39,258 bases of DNA from a virus. This document shows, piece by piece, positions 25,008-33,413 of the stretch. A model generated the notes under the pieces. The model was not told where the DNA came from. It saw nothing but the letters and a program-made list of their open reading frames with translations, and ran no database searches. Positions within the stretch are counted from its first letter, which is position 1. Every line of letters starts with the position of its first letter. The stretch spans positions 1 to 39,258 of IMG/VR virus record IMGVR_UViG_3300002144_000797; one strand, given 5' to 3'. The position numbers and the translations under genes were made by a program.

Positions 25008-25679
25008 TTATTTTTTTGCTAAAGTCCAAGTTGGAGGGATAAATTTCAGTGAAGATTTATAATCAGGACCAAAAAGAATACTTCTTGCTAAATCGTAATC
25101 ATTTACACCTACCTCGGGATTTGGGTGTTGATTATTATAATTAACAATTTCTTCATTTAAAATGTAAACTCCATAATTTTCATAAGAATTAAAGGCACTT
25201 GGGGTTCTTTTAATTTCATATGAAACATAGCAGTCAGTTTCATCATCTAAACTTGAAACAATATTCAGGTGGGGGTTATTTACTATAATTTGATCCGCAT
25301 GAGGAGTTACTATGTTGTACTCTGGTATACTCCAATGATTAATATAATCTATACAAGCATTAATATACTCTAAATGGGTTTCAATACTATCAAATTCTGC
25401 TAAGAAAAAATTTGTTTTTTTACCATAAGGAGAGAAAACATCAATATGGGCTTGTGTAAGTTTACCTTTTTTATTCCACTCAAATACTTCAACTTGCCAG
25501 TTAGTAAACCAACTTCTACCATATTCAAAATAATGACCTGGGGGTAGGTTATAATTATCTACCTGAACTTTTTTACCATCAATAATATTGTAAATGTAAA
25601 TTAATAAAGGGTTTTCACCCCAAGTAGATACTTTAAGGCCTATGTTTCTAGAATTATATTCAGTTTGAATTATACTCAT
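25008..25679 (-). CDS. Unknown protein coupled to the carbamoyltransferase, 223 residues
   Basis: I recognise no family. The protein starts SIIQTEYNSRNIGLKVSTW and has aromatic, strand-rich sequence (NYNLPPGHYFEYGRSWFTNW), an Asp/His-rich centre (TPHADQIIV) and a C-terminal YDLARSILFGPDYKSSL segment. No membrane or signal segment. It follows the carbamoyltransferase by 2 nt, so it is probably made with it and may act on the same substrate. Confidence 0.6.
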   Translation of the reverse strand: MSIIQTEYNSRNIGLKVSTWGENPLLIYIYNIIDGKKVQVDNYNLPPGHYFEYGRSWFTNWQVEVFEWNKKGKLTQAHIDVFSPYGKKTNFFLAEFDSIETHLEYINACIDYINHWSIPEYNIVTPHADQIIVNNPHLNIVSSLDDETDCYVSYEIKRTPSAFNSYENYGVYILNEEIVNYNNQHPNPEVGVNDYDLARSILFGPDYKSSLKFIPPTWTLAKK

Positions 25680-25681
25680 TT

Positions 25682-27313
25682 TTATAATTTTTTATATATT
25701 TTACTACCTGCCACCAAATAATCAATTGTACCCTTTATAAGATGGAAAAATGCTTGTTCGGGGGTGTTTATAATAGGTTCACCATGACCATTAAATGAAG
25801 TGTTTAACATAACAGGAATACCTGATATTTTATTATATTCATTTAATATATTCCAGAATACTGGATTATTATGTTTGTAAACTATTTGGGGACGACCTGT
25901 ATTATCTACTTTATGAACTACAGCCGGTATTCTATCTGCCCACTCATCACGTACAGTATAACACATAGTCATAAATTCTGCAGTATGGTGTGATCTAGGA
26001 ACATCAAATACTACATTAGCATACTCACTCATTATAAAAGGAGCAAAAGGCATAATTTCATGTCGTTCTAATCTTGTATTAAGTATTTCATGAGTTTCAG
26101 CATCCGTAGGTCTTACCATTACAGAGCGAGCACCTAAAGCTCTAGGACCAAATTCAAATCTACCATTAAATAAAGCTATAATATTACCTTCATGGATTAA
26201 ACTACCAACTTTAGAGTAATCTAAATCTTGGGCTATTACTTTAAGAGTAACAGCATGGTCATCAATTTCTTTTTGGGAATATTCTAAACCTAAAAAGGCA
26301 TCTTTTAACTTTTTTACACCTTTCCAATCTCCAACGTCTATTGAACTTTTTATCGCAGCCCCAAAACTAATACCACTATCCCCCATAGCAGGACATACAA
26401 ACATATTATCATACAATCCAGATTCATTAATCACCTGATTTAATTTTACATTTGCAAATACTCCCCCAGCTACTGATAAATTACGATATTCTGGGTAGAG
26501 AGAAGAAATATCAGTAAGATATTCCATAAAAACATCTTCTGTGTATTTTTGGAGATTAAAAGCAAAATCTTGTCTATTTTTCTGACCCTCAAACCATCCT
26601 TCTTCAGCTAACCTAGAATAAACAAATTCTACTGCCATCCCATTTTCAGGATGGGTGAATTGTAAATTACCTCTATAAGTTAAACAACTTTTAAATGAAT
26701 TATATAAATACTCATTATATTCTCCATGACCAGCCATTCCCATAATCTTCCCCTCATCTTTAGTACCTTTCCAACCATATTGGAAACATGCATAAAACCA
26801 AAGATTAGCTATAGAACCTTGCTCCCTTATAGGAATAGAATGAACTTTGTTCATTTTCCCATTTTCAGCTAGCCAAATAGTTCCATATTCTTTTTCATAT
26901 GAACCCCCATCTGAAGTAAGTACTAAGGTTTTATCTGTAAATCCTGAATTATAATAAGTACTATAAGCATGAGCTTCATGATGTTCAACCCATTGAATTT
27001 TATCCTTAAGTTTAATTAATCTTTCCCTAAAGATTGTCATTTCATCTTCAGGTTCATTAACGTCTCTATTTTTACATTGTACTAAATATAGTAAAGTTGG
27101 ATCTGAAATTGAAATAATATCAGCATCTTCTAAAAGAATACCGGTTTTTTCTTCTATTACTTTTAATGAGTGAATTGGGGCATCCCACCAACTATTTCCT
27201 GCTTTTTTTCGAGTAATTCTCTCGTCTTCGATAGCATATTTTACCTCTCCATCAACAATTAGAGTTGTTGATTGTCCGTGTGCTCCGAAAAATAGTCCGT
27301 ATATTTTAGCCAT
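25682..27313 (-). CDS. NodU/CmcH-family O-carbamoyltransferase, 543 residues
   Basis: HHEAHA at 111-116 (metal-binding His residues of the Kae1-like domain), AGGVFANVKLN at 282-292, GDSG at 311-314 and GRFEFGPRALGARS at 384-397 are family hallmarks; the C-terminal YrdC-like domain follows (about 375-543). These enzymes move a carbamoyl group from carbamoyl phosphate to a hydroxyl of a sugar or nucleotide. Here it could decorate glycans made by the cluster or a DNA base. It lies 2 nt from the polymerase part and the unknown gene. Substrate is inferred. Confidence 0.92.
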   Translation of the reverse strand: MAKIYGLFFGAHGQSTTLIVDGEVKYAIEDERITRKKAGNSWWDAPIHSLKVIEEKTGILLEDADIISISDPTLLYLVQCKNRDVNEPEDEMTIFRERLIKLKDKIQWVEHHEAHAYSTYYNSGFTDKTLVLTSDGGSYEKEYGTIWLAENGKMNKVHSIPIREQGSIANLWFYACFQYGWKGTKDEGKIMGMAGHGEYNEYLYNSFKSCLTYRGNLQFTHPENGMAVEFVYSRLAEEGWFEGQKNRQDFAFNLQKYTEDVFMEYLTDISSLYPEYRNLSVAGGVFANVKLNQVINESGLYDNMFVCPAMGDSGISFGAAIKSSIDVGDWKGVKKLKDAFLGLEYSQKEIDDHAVTLKVIAQDLDYSKVGSLIHEGNIIALFNGRFEFGPRALGARSVMVRPTDAETHEILNTRLERHEIMPFAPFIMSEYANVVFDVPRSHHTAEFMTMCYTVRDEWADRIPAVVHKVDNTGRPQIVYKHNNPVFWNILNEYNKISGIPVMLNTSFNGHGEPIINTPEQAFFHLIKGTIDYLVAGSKIYKKL

Positions 27314-27315
27314 AA

Positions 27316-28248
27316 TTAAAAGTTAAAAAAAATATCTTTATAAGGGTTAAGATTCAGTACCCAACCGAGATCTGAGTAGAACCCTTCTAATTTATTTAGT
27401 AGTATTGAATCAAAAATTTTATCTCTATCTGCATATTCCTCAATGAATATACGTATCTTTTCTGGCAGGTCAAAGTCTAAAAATGAAATAGCGTTAATTT
27501 GGTATGGGTTTGGTTTTAAGTAAATCCATTTTATTTTTTCACCTTGGGTTATCATTTTATGTTGATTACTTAAACCCCAAAATTTAAGTAAATCATTATA
27601 AATTATTGTAGATCTAACTGAGGCTGGAGCGCCTTTAGCTATGATCGAAAACATTTCCCCAGCACGTGCCTTACGTTCAGTGTATTTATTTAGGGTTTTA
27701 ACTGATGTTGGATTACCTAACTGTGTTAGCGGTATACTACCGTCTAATATCTGCTGTCTAAATTCTTTAACACGAGCATCGATTTCAGGTTGTTGTGCGC
27801 CTTTTAACACGTCTACTAATACTTTATGGAAAAACTTACCTAGTACTGGTGGGAAATTTGCCTTCTTAAATTCAAGACCTTTTACATCAAGTGTTTCTTT
27901 TTTAATACCTTCTTGCTTAGTAATCCACTGAGCATATCTTCTAGTAGCCCTGAAATAAGCCGCACGGATAACTGCCTCAGTCTTCATTTCTAACCTATGA
28001 GCACCCTTAGCATTAAAGCAATTTACAGCTAATTCACCATAAGAGTCAGTAATAATATCCTGATATTTTAAAGCTATACTTTCTAATTTATCATCTTTTT
28101 CTTCACTAGGCATTTCCTCGAAATTAGGATATAAATGTCTAAGTAAAGGTTCAGCATGAATATAAATTGAATCTGTATCAGAATATGCTACATAGTTTGT
28201 ATCTTCAAGATCACAGATCCACCAAGGAGTATCTTCTATATGCTTCAT
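27316..28248 (-). CDS. 43B: DNA polymerase B, C-terminal part (gp43B-like), palm motif C and thumb
   Basis: YSDTDSIY at 22-29 is polymerase motif C with two catalytic Asp; ATRRYAQWI at 101-109 matches the KKRY region; DVKGLEFKKANFP at 121-133 and the rest match the thumb. The C-terminal end, YKDIFFNF, resembles the terminal clamp-binding peptide of T4 gp43 (DMFDF). The start overlaps the stop of the first part as ATGA. The enzyme needs both parts: motifs A and B are in the other gene. Confidence 0.9.
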   Translation of the reverse strand: MKHIEDTPWWICDLEDTNYVAYSDTDSIYIHAEPLLRHLYPNFEEMPSEEKDDKLESIALKYQDIITDSYGELAVNCFNAKGAHRLEMKTEAVIRAAYFRATRRYAQWITKQEGIKKETLDVKGLEFKKANFPPVLGKFFHKVLVDVLKGAQQPEIDARVKEFRQQILDGSIPLTQLGNPTSVKTLNKYTERKARAGEMFSIIAKGAPASVRSTIIYNDLLKFWGLSNQHKMITQGEKIKWIYLKPNPYQINAISFLDFDLPEKIRIFIEEYADRDKIFDSILLNKLEGFYSDLGWVLNLNPYKDIFFNF

Positions 28249-29927
28249 AATTCTATATTCTCTTTTATAACCTTATTTATATGGCGATTTGCTGTTAGGG
28301 CAGATTCCTGAATAATACGTTGACCACTCAATGTAATTGCTTCAGATAAAATAACATTACCATAACGGAAACTACCAAGAGCAGTTGCACCATACAAACT
28401 ATTTAGCAAAATCTTCATAGTATATTGCTTCATATGAAAACCAGCACCTAATTCCTTATTACCCTCTTTAAATGCCTTTTTCTTTAAATTATTATACATT
28501 ACACGCTCATCAAACCACTTCTTTAAAATAGTAGATAATACTGATTCACGATTAGTATTAAACATAACACCATTGGCTGAAATAGATAATTCATTTTGTT
28601 GGATCATTGATATTAATCTTCTAACACTAACTCTAGTTCTATTTCGTTTAGCATTTTCAATCATTAATTCCTCCTCAGGATCTCTCTTTAATAAATCATT
28701 TAACCCTAAACGATTATTTCTATCATCGGCATCTATAATCCTACCAACCATTGTTTCTTTACCAATATTAATAGTCATAATAATTGATGGGTATAGTGAA
28801 GTTAAATCTTCATCAAATACATAGTTGTAAATACCCGCTTTAGGGCAAAATAAATAACCGCCAGCATAGTTCTTTTTAGATAAGGGGTTACGTTCTTTAG
28901 CAGGTGGTACAATACCCTCACTTAATAAATAAGCTGAAATTGCTCCATCTTGAGTTTTAGTATTAGCATATACTTCACTGTAATTGTGTTTACCTTTATG
29001 AGCTAAGTTTTTAACAAGTGACAAGTATTCTAACTTTTCATCTAATAATTTTAAAATCTCAACATCTACAAAGTTATATTGAATAAATTTATGTATGTCA
29101 GCTTCAAATAAATCATCAAGATTACCTTCATATTCTATTTTCTTCATTCCTACATACTTCTCACCAATAGCATCTAATTTAAATGATGGTTCATCTGCCC
29201 AACTAAACTTCTTATGCAAACGCATGTAATCAAGTGATTCTACACCTGCTATTTGAATATATTGATCTTTATACCAAGGAGTTTCACGAACATAGCCAAT
29301 AGGAGATAAATAACGAGCTACATCTTCACCTAAAACCTTACACATTCTATAGTAAAGATAGGGAACATCAAAATAATCACTATTCCACCCTACTATAATA
29401 TCTGGGTCTATTTCTCTAAATTTTTCTAGGAATTTTAGTAATAACTCATCTTCAGTAGCACAGGGTATAATCTCCTTATTTTTAGCTTTAGTTCTAGAAA
29501 GTTGGGATTTTTTATCTAAAATTAATATTCCCCACTCATCAACTTGCTTATCATACCAAGCAATAGATGTTACTTTTTTAGGAGCAGATTTAATATACTC
29601 TTCAGTAAGAGCATCTCCCCATTCGGTTTCAATATCAAAAAATATTTCTCGGTGAGTTGTAGAAGGTTCATCATCAATTCCATATCGTTCTACTAAGAAC
29701 TTTTGATATGGTGTCATATCGTGGAAATGAAGTTTATTATTTTCTTTATCCCATTTGCGAACTTTTTTTAGAGGCTCACCTCCTAATCCCAAATGTGTAG
29801 CATCAGCTTCACCACACTCTACATAAGCTTGGTTTACCCATTCTACTTTGCTGTAGCCTGTATCTTCCCAGAGGTGGATTAGATAATTATTACTACCTCG
29901 TTGCTGTGCAAATGCTTTTTTATACAT
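28245..29927 (-). CDS. 43A: DNA polymerase B, N-terminal part (gp43A-like), exonuclease plus motifs A and B
   Basis: The 560-residue protein holds the 3'-5' exonuclease motifs FFDIETEWGD (D98, E100), VGWNSDYFD (179-187) and YNFVDVEIL (284-292), motif A DEDLTSLYPSII (D374) and motif B KILLNSLYGATALGSF (505-520). It stops just after the SGQRIIQE helix, before motif C. Together with the second part the length (870) is near T4 gp43 (898). Reinitiation at the ATGA overlap would supply both pieces. It is the first gene after the hairpin at 29961-29982. Confidence 0.93.
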   Translation of the reverse strand: MYKKAFAQQRGSNNYLIHLWEDTGYSKVEWVNQAYVECGEADATHLGLGGEPLKKVRKWDKENNKLHFHDMTPYQKFLVERYGIDDEPSTTHREIFFDIETEWGDALTEEYIKSAPKKVTSIAWYDKQVDEWGILILDKKSQLSRTKAKNKEIIPCATEDELLLKFLEKFREIDPDIIVGWNSDYFDVPYLYYRMCKVLGEDVARYLSPIGYVRETPWYKDQYIQIAGVESLDYMRLHKKFSWADEPSFKLDAIGEKYVGMKKIEYEGNLDDLFEADIHKFIQYNFVDVEILKLLDEKLEYLSLVKNLAHKGKHNYSEVYANTKTQDGAISAYLLSEGIVPPAKERNPLSKKNYAGGYLFCPKAGIYNYVFDEDLTSLYPSIIMTINIGKETMVGRIIDADDRNNRLGLNDLLKRDPEEELMIENAKRNRTRVSVRRLISMIQQNELSISANGVMFNTNRESVLSTILKKWFDERVMYNNLKKKAFKEGNKELGAGFHMKQYTMKILLNSLYGATALGSFRYGNVILSEAITLSGQRIIQESALTANRHINKVIKENIEL

Positions 29928-29960
29928 ATATAACCTATTTTGACTATAATATAATGAAGA

Positions 29961-29982
29961 CTTAACCCGTTTCCAAGTTAAG
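29961..29982 (-). repeat. Inverted repeat upstream of the DNA polymerase gene
   Basis: CTTAAC (29961-29966) and GTTAAG (29977-29982) form a 6-bp stem with a 10-nt loop in the 79-nt gap between the MazG-like stop and the polymerase ATG. An AT-rich TATATTATAG stretch between it and the ATG resembles the promoter core. It may be a terminator or an operator. Confidence 0.4.
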
Positions 29983-30006
29983 CCTCCAATTTTTATACAA
30001 ATGTTG

Positions 30007-30516
30007 TTATTTTAATAAAGTTTGTGCTATTTCTAATTCTGTGAAAAACTGAGATAAATCAGGTCTAAAATAGTTAATTGATTTCATTACTTTATTATCT
30101 GAGGTACGATATACAACATACTTACCATTTGATTCTTCATAATGGCATGGTTCACCTTGTTGTTCAGAGCGTAATTTAACCGTTTCTTCTGCCTCAGCAA
30201 CTGTATTACAAATTTTAGACATATTAGATGCTTGCACTTCAGCATAACCATCTAGCATTTTATCCTTTAAACCAAATACTAAAGCTCCATTACCTAAGCC
30301 TACATAGGTAATATCAAGTAGAGCATCAAATATTTCAATAATATTTTTTTCTTTAACTGCAACTTTTAATTCATCCAACTCTTCTTGGATAAAGTTAATT
30401 ACAAAATCAGCATCTTTAGGGTCTATTGTTGGAGTAGTTCGGTTTTGATAACTTTTCCCCATAACTTCATTAAACTCTTCTACTTCATCTACGAATGGTA
30501 CTTTTTTATTACTCAT
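30007..30516 (-). CDS. MazG-like/all-alpha NTP pyrophosphohydrolase, 169 residues
   Basis: NFIQEELDELKVAVKEKNII at about 41-60 and EIFDALLDITYVGLG at 61-75 give the EExxE...ExxD metal-binding residues of the MazG/PRA-PH superfamily; AEVQASNMSK follows as in this group. Members hydrolyse nucleoside triphosphates to monophosphates plus PPi and may cleanse or redirect dNTP pools. It follows FolE by 12 nt, a fitting place for a nucleotide-pool enzyme in a phage making a modified base. Confidence 0.8.
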   Translation of the reverse strand: MSNKKVPFVDEVEEFNEVMGKSYQNRTTPTIDPKDADFVINFIQEELDELKVAVKEKNIIEIFDALLDITYVGLGNGALVFGLKDKMLDGYAEVQASNMSKICNTVAEAEETVKLRSEQQGEPCHYEESNGKYVVYRTSDNKVMKSINYFRPDLSQFFTELEIAQTLLK

Positions 30517-30528
30517 AACTTTATTTAT

Positions 30529-31224
30529 TTAAATATTATGTCCTCCGTTATTAATCTTCAGACTGTCAAAAAATTCTTTTCTTGCTAAATTATTATTTTC
30601 TCTAAATACACCATTAGCTTTGGTAGTAACCATTGCTGCTCCTTGATGTTTAACTCCACGACATGATACACAATTGTGAGTTCCTACAATAGTAACAATA
30701 ACACCCTTATTACCTTCAGTAATTTTATCTACGGCATTATGGATAGCTGATGTTAGTTGTTCTTGAATAGCTCCCCTACGACCAAATAGCTCTACAATTC
30801 GGTTTAGTTTAGATAATCCAATTACTTGACCTTCATCTCCAGCAATATAACCAATATGAACTACACCTCCAATTGTTTGGTGATGGTGAGAACACATACT
30901 AGTAAGTGGGATGTTTCTTTCAATAATAATACCATCATATCCATCTGAGGGGAATGATGTAATAGGTGACATTGCTGTATAACGTCCAGCCCATAAGTCA
31001 TTTACATATGCTTTTGCTACACGACGAGGTGTTTCCATTGAGTTTGGATCATTTCTCCAATCACATTTTAAAGCATCAAGAAACTTACCATAAGCCTCTT
31101 CTGCTTCATCAATCATTGATAGTTTTTCATCACTGTTAAGGGGGAAACCTTCAGCAACACCGTTTGCGAAACCAGTTTGTACCACTTCTAATTCTTCGTG
31201 GATTTTTCTACGTTTGTTTTCCAT
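30529..31224 (-). CDS. folE: GTP cyclohydrolase I (FolE), first step of preQ0 synthesis
   Basis: The protein has the FolE zinc site Cys111-x2-His114 (MCSHHHQ) with Cys188 (NCVSCRG), IGLSKLNRIVELFGRR at 135-150 and the QEQLT helix. FolE converts GTP to dihydroneopterin triphosphate, the substrate of QueD. The 231-residue length is normal. It is set apart from the other pathway genes by its own promoter-like element 25 nt upstream, and followed by the MazG-like gene. Confidence 0.95.
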   Translation of the reverse strand: MENKRRKIHEELEVVQTGFANGVAEGFPLNSDEKLSMIDEAEEAYGKFLDALKCDWRNDPNSMETPRRVAKAYVNDLWAGRYTAMSPITSFPSDGYDGIIIERNIPLTSMCSHHHQTIGGVVHIGYIAGDEGQVIGLSKLNRIVELFGRRGAIQEQLTSAIHNAVDKITEGNKGVIVTIVGTHNCVSCRGVKHQGAAMVTTKANGVFRENNNLARKEFFDSLKINNGGHNI

Positions 31225-31248
31225 TAATTATAACTTTTTATTTGATGT

Positions 31249-31259
31249 AATATACGAAC
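31249..31259 (-). promoter_or_regulatory. Promoter-like element before folE
   Basis: Minus strand GTTCGTATATTACATCAAATAA, 25 nt upstream of the FolE ATG and only a few bases after the Hpt stop (31265-31267). The preceding CTATAGATAG (31261-31270) forms a short hairpin that overlaps the Hpt stop codon. Confidence 0.65.
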
Positions 31260-31264
31260 CCTAT

Positions 31265-31768
31265 CTATAGAGCCCAAATTGAATTTAAATTTCTGTTAAG
31301 TCCCTTTTCATCATCACACCCCATTCCAACAATCCATTCATCTCCAATTGTAAAAGCATGATATGATTTTTGTTTTGGGATTGGTGAAGTATCTCTGGTT
31401 ATTAAAGATACTATAGAAATTGAAGATGGTTTTTTAACTTCTAAGTATTCAATTACAGCTTTCATAGTATTCCCAGTATCATATATATCATCTACAATGT
31501 AAACATGTTTACCTTTAATACGTGTTTCTAAGTCCTTAGTGATCTGTATATCGCCTTGCTTGCGATTTACATATGATTTAACGCGCATAAAATCACATTC
31601 CACGTCAATTGGCATAGCTCGTACTAAATCGCTGTAAAACGCGAAACAACCATTAAGCAATCCAACCATTACAATAGGTGTTTTATCACCTCTATGATCA
31701 TCTGATATTTGTTTACCTATAATTTTTGTTTGGATATCTATATCCTTGACATTAATTAGTTCTCTCAT
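31265..31768 (-). CDS. hpt: Hypoxanthine/guanine phosphoribosyltransferase-like, 167 residues
   Basis: VYIVDDIYDTGNTM at about 89-102 is the PRPP-binding loop, LLNGCFAFYSDLVRAM precedes it, and DEWIVGMGCDDEKGLNRN follows as in Hpt enzymes. It salvages hypoxanthine or guanine to IMP or GMP. I start at the ATG at 31766-31768 (MRELINVKD), because the 25 residues upstream in the same frame overlap a separate tiny gene and look unlike the family. Next to QueE and FolE it may feed or recover purines for modified-base synthesis. Confidence 0.88.
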   Translation of the reverse strand: MRELINVKDIDIQTKIIGKQISDDHRGDKTPIVMVGLLNGCFAFYSDLVRAMPIDVECDFMRVKSYVNRKQGDIQITKDLETRIKGKHVYIVDDIYDTGNTMKAVIEYLEVKKPSSISIVSLITRDTSPIPKQKSYHAFTIGDEWIVGMGCDDEKGLNRNLNSIWAL

Positions 31769-31893
31769 CTGTCTTCTAATATTTTTCTTAATTCGTCTAT
31801 AAGAGCCAGAACTTCGTCCGGCTCCATAGTTATAGCACAGCACGTTGAAACATTTTCCTCAATTTGAGTTAATAGTTCTAGTGCTTTATCCAT
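31765..31893 (-). CDS. Tiny gene between queE and hpt, 42 residues
   Basis: The frame starts MDKALELLTQIEENVSTCCA and ends DELRKILEDR, mostly helix. Its ATG overlaps the QueE stop (TAATG) and its stop overlaps the Hpt start by 4 nt (ATGA). This coupling on both sides supports it as real. No function known. Confidence 0.6.
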   Translation of the reverse strand: MDKALELLTQIEENVSTCCAITMEPDEVLALIDELRKILEDR

Positions 31894-32669
31894 TACACGT
31901 ATCTCTTTTTATCATATGCGATTATATGATCTCTCCCAGTCATATTGTAACCTTTCTCAGCACACATTTCAAATACAAGTGGATACATTCTAATTAATTC
32001 ATCTCTAGAATCTCCAGCAGGCATTACAAATGTTTTATCTTTAGGAATATCCATTTCAACTCTAAACTCTTCAATTTCAACCAACCCATCTTCAGTTCCG
32101 TCCCATACTGGTTTGTAGTGGTAATCGGCATGGTAAGCTAATGTTTGACGAATCGCATCGTAATTAAGTCTAAGTTTATTATGTTGCTTAATCATTCTCT
32201 CATCTGTAATAGCACCTCCAGGTGTCATAACACCCAATACTGGAATTGTATTGCTAAATTTAGGACTAAGTGAAATAAGACCTATTGGGAAATCGGTTTC
32301 TAGGAAATGAGATCCTTCGGTTTCAATTGTAATTAATATACCTCTTTCATTTGCAAAATTAGTTAATTCATTTACAATTGTAGGATGCATTGTAGGACTT
32401 CCTCCGGTTAACATCATTTCCTTAATATGAGGATTTTCATCATACATTTTAATAACATCATTAAATGTATAACCTCCTTTTTCAGGATGTATTGACGTTT
32501 GCCAAGAATCACACCACCCACCTTCACCGAAATAACATCTGTGGGTACATCCTGTAGTTCTTACTGCTATAGTTGGACGACCAAAACGACTACCCTCTGA
32601 TTGAACACATCTATATAACTCTAATATTGGAAGTACTTTATCGTAATCTTCAATTCTTTTTATTGCCAT
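31893..32669 (-). CDS. queE: 7-carboxy-7-deazaguanine synthase (QueE), radical SAM
   Basis: The radical-SAM signature is C41-x3-C45-x7-C53 (GCTHRCYFGEGGWCDSW), wider than the common CX3CX2C, and is preceded by QSEGSRFGRP, the substrate-site start of QueE. MMLTGGSPTMHP near 85-96 is the SAM-binding region. QueE turns the QueD product into 7-carboxy-7-deazaguanine. The length (258) is slightly longer than the typical 210-240. Neighbours queD and the thioredoxin gene are just upstream. Confidence 0.9.
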   Translation of the reverse strand: MAIKRIEDYDKVLPILELYRCVQSEGSRFGRPTIAVRTTGCTHRCYFGEGGWCDSWQTSIHPEKGGYTFNDVIKMYDENPHIKEMMLTGGSPTMHPTIVNELTNFANERGILITIETEGSHFLETDFPIGLISLSPKFSNTIPVLGVMTPGGAITDERMIKQHNKLRLNYDAIRQTLAYHADYHYKPVWDGTEDGLVEIEEFRVEMDIPKDKTFVMPAGDSRDELIRMYPLVFEMCAEKGYNMTGRDHIIAYDKKRYV

Positions 32670-32682
32670 AACTATTTTTTAT

Positions 32683-33150
32683 TTAATCTTCTACATAATA
32701 TGCAGCATTTTTACTATGCTCCATAAATTTAACTTTAGTTACTCTAACTCTACCATCTGTTTCTTCCTGTACGAATGGGTTTAGCTTGTCAAAAATATAC
32801 TTAGCAAAACTTTCAGCACCTGTAGCTGGTATTACTCTAATTTGAGCAGCGCCTGCACTATCCATTTCTAAAAATGCGTTTTTAAAAGGATCATCTTCAG
32901 CTACTATCATAGTATGGTCAAATGTATAATCCATCCATTCTTTAGGTTGCATACCATCAATTAGAGTTTTAGCGCGTTTCATACCTCCAAAATCCCAAAC
33001 CCAATTACGATCATCTAATTCACCTTCAAAATAGACTTTAAATGAAATACCATAACCGTGTACAAATCTACAGTGAGTTGTCTCTGCTCTCCATTGACGG
33101 AATACTGTTGAAAACCCGTCAAATACTTTACTTGATTGAAATTTACCCAT
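32683..33150 (-). CDS. queD: 6-carboxy-tetrahydropterin synthase (QueD-type)
   Basis: THCRFVHGYG at 25-34 includes the catalytic Cys27 but has HGYG where the canonical enzyme has HGH, and no His is seen at the F-x-A-x-H position (FSTVFRQWRAE). DFGGMK, FDHT (77-80), PATGAES (108-114) and MEHS (143-146) complete the family signature. This is the divergent QueD branch seen in some bacteria and phages. It makes 6-carboxy-tetrahydropterin. It overlaps the thioredoxin gene by 8 nt. Confidence 0.88.
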   Translation of the reverse strand: MGKFQSSKVFDGFSTVFRQWRAETTHCRFVHGYGISFKVYFEGELDDRNWVWDFGGMKRAKTLIDGMQPKEWMDYTFDHTMIVAEDDPFKNAFLEMDSAGAAQIRVIPATGAESFAKYIFDKLNPFVQEETDGRVRVTKVKFMEHSKNAAYYVED

Positions 33151-33403
33151 TATAAAAATCTGTTATTTGTTGTTTTGTTAAAGCTCCTGTTCTGCGGCCT
33201 ATTTCATTTCCTTTTAAGTCAGTTAAAATTAAAGTTGGTATACTTTTAATTCCATATTTTTGGACTAAAGACACATCATAGTCACAGTTAATTTTATTAA
33301 CCTTCATTCCTTCACTAATTAAACCATCCATAACGGGTCCTAGCATTTTGCAAGGTGCGCACCAAGGGGCTGAGAAGTACATAATTCCTCTTTCGTTGTT
33401 CAT
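33143..33403 (-). CDS. Thioredoxin, 86 residues
   Basis: WCAPC at 14-18 is the redox active site, and the SIPT cis-proline (Pro56) follows. The fold is short by about 20 residues at the N-terminus compared with E. coli thioredoxin (108 residues), as in many phage thioredoxins. It could reduce a phage or host enzyme, for example ribonucleotide reductase, or keep the pathway's cysteine enzymes reduced. Overlaps QueD by 8 nt. Confidence 0.9.
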   Translation of the reverse strand: MNNERGIMYFSAPWCAPCKMLGPVMDGLISEGMKVNKINCDYDVSLVQKYGIKSIPTLILTDLKGNEIGRRTGALTKQQITDFYNG

Positions 33404-33413
33404 AATTTTATTT

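Noticed and set aside
31769-31843. 25-residue N-terminal extension of the phosphoribosyltransferase
   Set aside because: It overlaps the coupled 42-residue gene and has no family similarity; the internal ATG with an ATGA overlap is the better start.
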